Of a DNA stretch of 64,000 nt, positions 55,924 through 64,000 are shown piece after piece; the first letter of the stretch is position 1, and each line of letters begins with the position of its first letter. The DNA comes from Saussurea involucrata (taxonomy: Eukaryota; Streptophyta; Magnoliopsida; Asterales; Asteraceae). The notes under the pieces were generated by a model. The model saw only the letters and a program-made list of their open reading frames with translations, had not been told where the DNA came from and did no database searches. A program made the translations under genes and the position numbers. The stretch covers positions 90,232,295 through 90,296,294 of the forward strand of contig CM066327.1 in assembly GCA_033807775.1 (NCBI GenBank). Reading direction: 5' to 3'.

Positions 55924-57480
55924 TCACGTCATATTGATCATTCCTAACTTACCCACCAAGAAATTGAATCTTTTCTCGTCTAAAGCTTTGGTGAATAAGT
56001 CCGCGAGTTGGTATTCTGTGGGCACGAAATGCATCTCGATTGTACCGTATTCAACATGATGTTTCAAGAAATGGTATCTTATATCGATATGCTTGGTTTT
56101 TGAGTGTTGCACAGGATTGGCAGAGATAGCAATGGCACTTTTGGAATCACAGAAGATGGGTATTTTGAATAGGATGTGGCCGTAGTCTTTCAGCTGAGTC
56201 TTCATCCATAGAACCTGAGAACAACAGCTTGCAGCAGCAACGTATTCAGCTTCTGCAGTGGATGTTGAGACACAATTTTGCTTCTTGGAGGTCCAACTGA
56301 CTAGTTTACCACCTAGGAATTGACAACTCCCAGAGGTACTTTTTCTGTCGAGCATGCATCCTCCATAGTCTGAATCTGTATAAGCTTTAAGACTAAAACC
56401 AGAGTTCTGTGGATACCAGAGACCGAGATTTTTGGTCCCCTTTAGATATCTAAAGATTCTTCTCACAGCATCATAGTGTGATTTCTTTGGATTAGCTTGA
56501 TAACGTGCACAAAGACATGTGGCATGCATAATGTCAGGTCTGCTTGCAGTTAAGTATAACAGAGATCCAATCATGCCTCTGTAGAGAGTGCATTCTACAG
56601 AGATGCCATATGGATCTAAGGATAACTTATTTCCAGTGGCCATTGGAGTTTTCATTGCAGACGTATCAGAGAGGCTATACTTGAAAAGAATGTCAGAGAC
56701 ATATTTGGCCTGATTTATAAAAATTCCCTCTGATGTTTGTTTGACTTTGAGTCCGAGGAAGAATGTTAGTTCTCCCATCATACTCATTTCAAACTCACTT
56801 TGCATGAGTTTTTCAAAACTTTTGCACCCTTCTGTGTTAGAAGACCCAAAAATTATGTTGTCCACATAGATTTGTACAAGCATTATTTCACTGTTTTTAC
56901 GTTTATAGAATAAGGTAGTATCTGTTGTACCTCTGTCGTAGCCATTGACTAGAAGAAAGGTAGAAAGTCGTTCGTACCATGCTCTTGGAGCCTATTTCAG
57001 TCCGTACAGAGCCTTTTCAAGGTAGTATACATGTCTTGGCAATTTTGAGCTTTCAAACCCTGGTGGCTGATTTACGTAAACCTCTTCTTGGATTTCACCG
57101 TTGAGAAAAGCTGATTTTACGTCCATCTGATAGACTTTAAAACCTCTGTGGGCTGCGAAGGCTAAGAATATTCTTATTGCGTCGAGCCGTGCGACAGGAG
57201 CAAAAGTCTCATCGTAATCTATGCCTTCTTCTTGTCTATAACCCTTGGCCACCAATCGTGCTTTGTTTCTGATGACCACTCCATCTGCATCCTTCTTATT
57301 TCTGTAGACCCACTTAGTCCCAATGGCCTGTTTCCCTCGTGGCAGAGGTACTAAAGTCCATACTCTGTTACACTCAAACTGCAGAAGTTCTTCTTGCATG
57401 GCGTCTACCCAGTTTGGGTCATCTAGTGCTTCAGAAATCTTCTTTGGTTCTATCACACTAATAAAATTTGTAAAGAAACA
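55924..57480 (-). pseudogene. D reverse transcriptase and RNase H
   Basis: RT runs from E-P-K-K-I-S-E-A-L-D through K-W-V-Y-R-N-K and M-D-V-K-S-A-F-L-N-G; TAG at 56992-56994 stands where CAG is expected after A-L-Y-G-L-K. The active site reads I-Y-V-D-N instead of Y-V-D-D (AAC at 56857-56859 on the minus strand), so the enzyme should be dead. RNase H is complete with Y-T-D-S-D-Y-G-G, T-A-E-A-E-Y and F-C-D-S-K-S-A, ending in G-M-I-N-M-T. Confidence 0.92.
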
Positions 57481-59384
57481 AAAATTAGCAGTGGCAGACC
57501 TGGTTTTTACTGAGTCAGAAGGTTCTCCAATTATTTGGCTTGGAGGATGGCTTTTTGTCCACTGAGTGGTGCGTGGAAGATGGTCATCAATGTCATCGAA
57601 CCTTTCTTCATAAGCTTCTTGTGGATCTTCTTCTTGTATAGCCTATGTCGTTCTTCTTACCTTGGTAGAAGATTCTACCATTTGTGGAATAATTGGTATG
57701 AGTGGTGGTGGAGTTTGTTCCTCTGAGGACGTATAGTCTTGGTCCTCAATTTCCTCTGTAATTAGTTCTTCTGTGGATTGTGGAGTTTGTTTTCAGCAGC
57801 TTCTGTGGTCGTTTTTCTTGATGTTTCATCTTCTGTATTTTCTTCTTCGGCATTTGCATCTGTAGTATTTATAGAAGAAGATGAAGCATTATTTGGACCA
57901 GTTAGAGTCATACCTGTAGGATTTTGTCCAACAGAGGATGGTTCTTCAGAAACTCTGATGGTTCCAACAGAAGGATCAATGTCATCGTGGAACATCTCTA
58001 AAAATAGAAGATTCAAGTCTTCTTTCGTTTGCGAGATGCCAGAGGTTTCTCTTTTAAGTTCGAGTTCTGAACTGATTTGCTCAGAAGTCATCTGGAATGA
58101 ATCATCAAAAGAAACATTGATACTTTCTACGATTTTGCGAGATCTTGTAAGGTATACTCTGTAGGCTTTGGAAGTGGCAGAGTATCCAATGAATTTTCCT
58201 TCGTTAGCCTTTACTTCAAACTTTCCTCTGGAATCTCTGTCGTTTAAAACAAAGCATTTACATCCAAACACATGGAAAAACTTGATGTTTGGCCGCCTTT
58301 TGTTGATCAGTTCGTAAGGAGTCTTGATGTGTCTTTTCACAATGGTTGACCGATTCCGTGTGTAACAAGCGGTAGAAATTGCTTCTGCCCAAAAGTTCAT
58401 CGGTAATCCGTATGCTGATAGCATAGTTCTTGCGGCCTCCACGAGCGTTCGATTCTTCCTTTCGACTACGCCATTCTGCTGTGGAGTGCGTGCGGCAGAG
58501 AAGTTCTGTGATATTCCTTCTGTAGAAAGATAGGCTTCAATGACAGAGTTTTTAAATTATGTGCCATTGTCACTTCTTAACTTTTGTATTCTGCATTCAT
58601 AAAGAACTTGGATTCTTTTCATTAGATTAATCAAGATGATTGGAACATCCGATTTCTTTCGAATAAATTCAACCCATGTGAAACGCGAGTACTCATCAAT
58701 TAAGACAAGTATGTATTTCTTGCCACCTAGGCTCTATATGGCAATGGGACCGCAAAGTTCGACATGAAGCATGTACAGAGGCCTAGTGCAAGACACATCT
58801 GTTTTGCCTCTGTGGGAAGCTCTTCTGAGTTTTCCCATTTCACAGGCAGAACATAAGTGATCCTTATTAAATTTAACATTAGGCAAACCTTTAACTACTT
58901 CAAGTTTGACCAGTTTATCCAAGGTGTGAAAGTTCAAGTGACAGAACCTGTTATGCCATAACCAGGCTTCTTTACTTTCGTAAGCTACAAGGCAAACTTT
59001 GTCCTTGGTTGTTGAACAAAAGTTCATTAGATACAGATCACCTTTTCTTTTGGCTCGTAGAAGTTCCATTCCTGTGTCTTCACTTTGCAGATAGCAGAAA
59101 GTTCTTCTGAACAAGACATCAAATCCTGTATCACAGAGTTGACTTACACTGAGTAGGTTGTGTTTAAGGCCATTCACATATGCAACTTTGTATACAGAGA
59201 CGTTTTCCTTCTGTATGACTCCATAGCCTTTGATGTGTCCCTTTTTGTTGTCTCCAAAAGTTACAGATCCACCATTGTGTGTTTCTTTGTACGTGGATAG
59301 TAAACTTCTATTGCCAGTCATGTGCCTTGAGCATCCGGAGTCAAGATACCAAATTGGCACACACCGCTTCTGTAGGACAATCAC
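57481..59384 (-). pseudogene. D protease and integrase
   Basis: Protease has W-Y-L-D-S-G-C-S-R-H-M-T-G. The integrase HHCC domain is present (H-N-R-F-C-H-L-N, C-S-A-C-E-M-G-K). TAG at 58734-58736 replaces a glutamine before S-L-G-G, and a TAA near 58559 replaces the Glu of the D-N-G-T-E motif. The distal Glu region and the G-Y-S-A-T-S-K-A-Y block follow, then an acidic Thr/Glu-rich linker to RT. Confidence 0.88.
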
Positions 59385-62300
59385 AGAGACTTAGGTACCC
59401 ATATCCATATGGGTCCAATATTGTTAGAATTTTTTAAGTTTGCCTTAGCATTCTTGAAATACATTTTATCTTTTGTAGAAAGATCAGATTGTTTCTCTCT
59501 GGGTTTTGACTTTGGAGTTTGAATTTTAGTGGAGAGTAAGCAATCTGGACTTGAGAAGTGATTTTTCAATTTGAACATAAGATCAAAACAATGACAGTAT
59601 TTAATATGAGACGTGATTTGTTTGAACTTTTCATTGAATTCATTGAACTGAGCCACAAAGGCATTACATTCTTTTTCTTAACATTTGATTTCTTATTACA
59701 AGAAGATCTATGAATACTAGAATGTTGTTTGCAAAAATCTTGTTTAGGTCCTGCCTTCTGTGAGTCTCTTCTGTGGTGAACGTTTGTCTTCACTGTCACA
59801 GAGGAAAGATATTTGTTAGCTTCATGACTTAAAGGTTTTGAAAATTTTGAGCTTTTAGGATTTTCAGAGGCCTTTTTCAAATTATCAAGCTCTGTAGAGG
59901 TTTTGACTTGTATACACATTTTGAGAAAATCTGGACAGATAGGTATCTCTGTGATTTTCTCTTTTGGAGAAATTGTTTTGTTAAGAACCTCAGAGGAGAA
60001 TTTAACATCCTCTGTGTCACAGTGAATTATCCCTGATTTAGAATCAGTCTCTGAGTCGTCAGAAGATGAATCGTCCACATATACAGAGGTTGAGTCATCT
60101 CCTTCGACAGAGGCTGGATTTTCTGAGCATGTATCGTACGAGTTTTCTTCCTTTGTAGAAAAACTTTCATAGATGGCAGAGGTTTCAGATGAGATCTCTT
60201 CAGCGAGAATTTGATCTATAGAAGATGTACAGAGATTTTCTAAAACATTTGATTTCAAAACTTCCAAAATTTCTTTTTCAATTGATCTTTTAAGATTTTC
60301 TTCTGAAAAGATGGGTTTAAACTCAGGAGCTTTTGCAGATAATTTCTTTTTGACATCTATCATATAGACAAAAGCGACCTGTGTTTGAGTCTCTGGTTTA
60401 CCAAACTTAAAGATACCAATATGATCTTGTGTTTTCAGATATTTCTTTGGTTTGATTCCTCTATTGACAGAGGTTGAAGATGATGAATCTGTGTTTTCAA
60501 ACCACACACTGATCATCTTCGTATGTTTCCTCAAGTGAGGTTCTTCAGAGATTTTAACCCTTTTACTTACAGAGAGTAAGTTTGGAAAAATTGGTTTATT
60601 TGTTTTTTCTATCACAAACAGAGAAGACAGAGGATTGAGTCTTTTGCCTTCAACACCTAGAGTAATATCATCGTACCCTATACCTCGTCTTCCTATTTGT
60701 GAGTTTACTTTCTCATACACCTTCTGTGCATCTTTATAGTTTTTAAGTAAAACTTCTCTTCTGAGTAGATCTTGCCAAAGTACTTCTCTCTCTTTTTGAA
60801 AGTATTCTTTGAGAGCTCTTATGTCAGTTGTTTCACTCCTAGAAACTGAAAGCTCTTTTGTTTTGATTTTTAAAGCAGAGGTTAATTCAGAAATTTGCCT
60901 TTTTAAAGGATCTATATTATTTCTCCAATATTTTTCTACTCTTTCCTTTTCTTCAAAATTTTTGGCTTTTTCTTGAGTGAGAAGCCTTACTTCTCTCTCA
61001 TTAAAAGTGAGTCCTTTTTGAATGCTTTCATTTATCTCTTTTAGTTCAATCAGTTCAATGTTAAGTTTAATTGAATCATTATCTACTGATTTAGTACAAG
61101 AGGTAGAGTTTGAAATGGATACCTCATTGTCAGTGTCGGAGTCGACTTCTGCCATGCCACAGAACAGGGCATTGGTGGTGAATTCATCATCAGAGGTAGA
61201 GTCTGACTCGAAGTCCTCCTTGTTTGCTTCAGAATGCCCTTTGTTCGCCATTAGGGATTTTTGCGCATAATATTCAGCCTTCTTTTTGTAAAAAGCTGAG
61301 TCCTTCTGTGGGCGATTTTGTCTACTTCTGCATTCTTTTGCGAAATGGCCTGGCTTGCCGCAGTTGAAACAACCTTGAGAAGTGTTTCCAGATCGATCGT
61401 CGGACTTCTGTTGATCTCCACCTTTCTCTGTTCGGCATTCGTTTGCGTAATGACCAGGCTTACCACATTTGTAGCATTCTTGTGTGTGGCCTACCTTGTC
61501 ATCTGACCTCTGTCGGTCATTTTCTCTGTAGTTTCTGTCGTTCGACCTCTGTTGGTCACTTCTGTAGTCTGACCTCTGTTGGTCACTTAATTCTTCTCTT
61601 CTTCCATCATCTCTTCTATCTCTCTGGTTGTCTCTGCTATATCTGTCATTTCCAAAATTTCTTTGGTTACCTTTGAACTCTTTTGTCAATAGAGCCAATG
61701 ATTTAGCTAATGACGCGAGAGTTATTTCTTCCTCTATCAGCTCGTCTTCTTCGCTATCAACCATTACCATTTTCTTCTTCTCCTTTTTCTTCTCCTCTGT
61801 TGCTCTCTCATTTCTCGGTCTTTCTTTAGCCTCTGTCGATTTACTAATCAATGCGTATGGTGCAATGGTTAGTGTTTTAGCCTGTGCTATTTGAGGCTCT
61901 TGTGCAGGTAGTGTTCCATAGAGATCAGAGAGTGTCCATGAGTCTAGATCTTGGTTTGTTTGTAAAGACATAGATAATTGAAGCCACTCATCATTCAGGC
62001 TCTTTAGAAACATGACTTTATTTTCTTCCTAGGTTCTGTGAATGCCAGACATTCTGCATTTGTTTATGAGAGAGTTGAACCTGTCGTACGTCGTTTGCAG
62101 AGATTCTATTGCAGAGGCTCTGAATGCATGATATTCATTTATGTACTGTGCCCTTCGGTTCTTCTGGGTTTTAGCACCCCCTTCCAATTGTCTTTCTAAT
62201 TCTTTCCAAAGATCGTGCGAAGTTTCGCATACATCTAAGGATTGAAAAAGTTCGTTGGGGATAGCCATTATCAAGATTCTTTTTGTTTTCTGTGCAACTT

Positions 62301-62568
62301 CATCTTCTGCCTTATCTTCATTTGACCATTCTTCTTTTGGCTTCGGTTTTTGATGTTCAGGGATTTCAGGAGATTCAGCAGTAGCTGGTACACGTAGTAC
62401 TATTATCATGGGAACAGGAGGAAGGTTGTAAAGATATTGTACTAGATTTTTTTCAGTACCCTCAAAGAAATGAACCATTCTTATTTTCCATTGAGGATAC
62501 TCATCTCGTAGGAGAGTAGGAGGCTTGGTGAGTGAACCAGCAGTAAAGAAGTTGTTTGTATTTGTCAT
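59381..62568 (-). pseudogene. D Gag
   Basis: ATG at 62568 starts M-T-N-T-N-N with G-S-L-T-K-P-P and the Y-P-Q-W-K-I-R-M segment. TAG at 62029-62031 interrupts the capsid. Two canonical knuckles (C-Y-K-C-G-K-P-G-H and C-F-N-C-G-K-P-G-H) lie near 61335-61480. A Lys/Glu-rich coiled coil and a Ser-rich tail follow. The frame shifts near 59670 and ends W-V-P-K-S-L with TGA. At more than 1000 residues it is roughly twice the usual Copia Gag. Confidence 0.88.
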
Positions 62569-62764
62569 TGTTAAGGTTCTGAAAAGATAGTATGATTAAA
62601 GAGTATGAGTCTGATGATCTGGAAAGTTTTCTGGGTTTGAACAGTTCCCATAGTACACTTTAATGGAGTTTTAACCTAGAAATGAGGAATAGGTTAAAAG
62701 AGGAATGATGTCTATCACCAATCTTGTAATAAAGAGGATCACTTGATATTGAAAATCAAGCTTT

Positions 62765-62776
62765 GCTCTGATACCA
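62765..62776 (-). promoter_or_regulatory. Primer binding site of D
   Basis: The minus strand reads TGGTATCAGAGC, two bases from the LTR. Confidence 0.93.
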
Positions 62777-62778
62777 AT

Positions 62779-63423
62779 TGTTGGTTCCCGGTTTGCTTAT
62801 ACAAGATTGTCAGATCTATTAGTTCGAGTTTATGTTTGATGCGGAAGCGTATTTGAAGAACTAATAGATATGTTTGATAGATTTAGAACACAATATAAAT
62901 AAACAGTGAACAGGAAATAATATCTCAAAGTTTAATGAATATATATATATCAAGAACAGATTTAAGAACAGTGAGTAAGCAAAGCTTTAAAACAGATATG
63001 ACTCTTAAAGTGTTTAAGCTGTGTGTTCTTGTGATGTTTTTCTCTCTTGTTTTCTTGTTTTTATATTTCTTGATTCTTGATTAGGAAGAACTCAACATGA
63101 GTCTTCCTTTTATACTACTCAAAGGGGACCATAAAGCATGAGCTACTATTCAGAACGGGCGGTATGAATAGTTGGAAGGATGGCATGAACAGTTGGATGT
63201 GATGTATTGTATTTAATGCAGCAGACGTCTATTATGTACTAAGCCCTATTGGGTCCACTCAGATTTTGACATGTTGAAGTTGGAAAGGGTACGTTGCCAT
63301 GCAAGTTGATGAACAGGTCCAGGAACAGTAGCAAGATAGTATAAATATCTTTGAAGTCTTTGTTGAAGACCGCATAGGCTCTGTGAAGTGCCACAGAGGT
63401 TCTGCGGTTTGGTCCTTAGAAGA
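62779..63423 (-). repeat. 5' LTR of D, cut by G3
   Basis: It matches 35613-36260. TATA (TATAAAAGG) reads on the minus strand near 63105-63115. It stops at GAAGA (63419-63423), the candidate duplication of G3. Confidence 0.93.
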
Positions 63424-64000
63424 TGTAACACCCCGGATTTCGTTTTGTGTAGTTTTGTACTTATAATTACATGTTAAAGTATTATTTTGTTATAGCAAGA
63501 ATTTCATCTCGTTAGAATCTAGTTAAGGGCCGAAAAGTAGATCAAATGAGGCTTGGTGCCCTTTGGGCGATAGTGACCGGCGAGAGTGCCCATGTCACTA
63601 TCGCGGTTGTCACAATCGCCGGGTTTGTACCGCAAGTTTGATCTTTCAGACATTTGGAATTCAGGCGATTATGCCTTGGGCGATAGTGACAGTGTCACTA
63701 TCGCATGGTCACAATCGCTCAAGCTGTACCGAGAGTTTGGGGGTGTGGGCGATAGTGCCCCGGCGATAGTGACAGTGTCACTATCGCCATGTCACAATCG
63801 CTGCCGACCTATTTAGGTATAAAAAGAAGAGTTTCGGGATTTTATCTTATCTTTTGAAAAACTGAAGTTTGAGCAGTCGAATTCTCTGAGTAGAAAGGTG
63901 ATCAACATCATTATATTACAAGGTTCCTACTCTTCCTTCAAGAATCAGCTTCACCCACTTCATTTAGGGTTTTTGTGGTTTGCTGCAGATTTCCTAAGGT
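63424..64000 (+). mobile_element. Element G3: start of a Gypsy-type LTR
   Basis: It begins TGTAACACCCCGGATTTCG, an opening common in plant Gypsy LTRs. It includes the GCGATAGTGAC array and a TATA box (GGTATAAAAAG) near 63816-63826, then runs off the window. No coding part is seen, so Gypsy assignment rests on the LTR start only. Confidence 0.65.
63567..63801. repeat. GCGATAGTGAC / GTCACTATCGC palindrome array in the G3 LTR
   Basis: Three units, each GCGATAGTGAC, a short centre and GTCACTATCGC, followed by a variant GTCACAATCGC. Units 2 (63680-63704) and 3 (63763-63787) are perfect 25-bp palindromes with centre AGT; unit 1 (63567-63604) has a 16-bp centre. Confidence 0.92.

Larger units (their letters stand above)
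35613..63423 (-). mobile_element. Element D: Sirevirus-like Copia retrotransposon, same family as B2, split by C
   Basis: Parts 35613-36613 and 49451-63423 form one minus-strand element: 5' LTR, primer site, gag, pol, accessory ORF, polypurine tract, 3' LTR. C interrupts it close to the 3' LTR. G3 cuts the 5' LTR. AATAC (35608-35612) is the candidate target duplication on the left. Unlike B2 it keeps RNase H and the full spacer before the accessory ORF. Several stops and a changed RT active site show decay. Confidence 0.92.

Noticed and set aside
63424..64000. Two ORFs in the G3 LTR (63563-63816)
   Set aside because: They read through the palindrome array upstream of a TATA box and have no protein character.

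Overview
This 64-kb window looks like plant nuclear DNA made entirely of nested LTR retrotransposons. I found no host gene, tRNA, rRNA, CRISPR array or bacterial-type operon. The evidence is methionine-tRNA primer sites (TGGTATCAGAGC), polypurine tracts, TG...CA long terminal repeats, target-site duplications, and gag/pol domains of Ty1/Copia (protease-integrase-RT-RNase H, YVDD) and Ty3/Gypsy (RT-RNase H-integrase, FIDD). Protein style (Tekay-like Gypsy, Sirevirus-like Copia with a large ORF after pol) suggests a eudicot, probably Asteraceae; this family guess is inference from remembered similarity.

Layout. The outermost element is B1 (Copia, +), split into 13579-15534 and 28444-28730. Gypsy element G1 (3829-13578, +) sits at the cut end of the B1 5' LTR, and its own 5' LTR is cut by the pol-less Copia-type element A (1-3828, -). 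Copia B2 (15535-28438, +) lies inside B1 gag, flanked by CCAAC duplications, and carries a solo LTR (26274-26537, duplication CATTC). B1 is then cut by E (28731-31086, -, a relative of A), E by Gypsy G2 (31087-35417, +), G2 by a Copia LTR fragment H (35418-35612, -), H by Copia D (35613-63423, -). D is cut internally by Copia C (36614-49450, +, duplication CTTTT) and at its 5' LTR by Gypsy G3 (63424 to the window end). LTR-pair differences that I counted by eye agree with this order: C about 0.9%, B2 about 1.4%, D about 1.9%, G1 about 2.2%.

The Copia elements B2, C and D encode gag, pol and a very long accessory ORF downstream of pol, where Sireviruses have their so-called envelope-like ORF. 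I see no signal peptide or membrane segment in it. It has an N-terminal domain shared between families, a proline/serine/threonine-rich and coiled-coil middle, and a C-terminal domain. In C this ORF looks like a gene unit: CCAAT, CACGTG and TATA boxes, a predicted leader intron and a predicted internal intron.

The most unusual pattern is that each family carries its own short palindromic or both-strand motif, repeated far above chance: CAGAGG/CCTCTG in B2 and D, CGCTGA/TCAGCG in C, GAATTC/TTCGAA in the leader of A, an ACTGA-centred hairpin in A and E, TCCGGA in the G2 LTR, GCGATAGTGAC/GTCACTATCGC in the G3 LTR, and TTTCATCA/TGATGAAA in the G1 LTR. All elements are decayed. Many stops sit where CAG, CAA or CGA is expected, which fits deamination of methylated cytosine.
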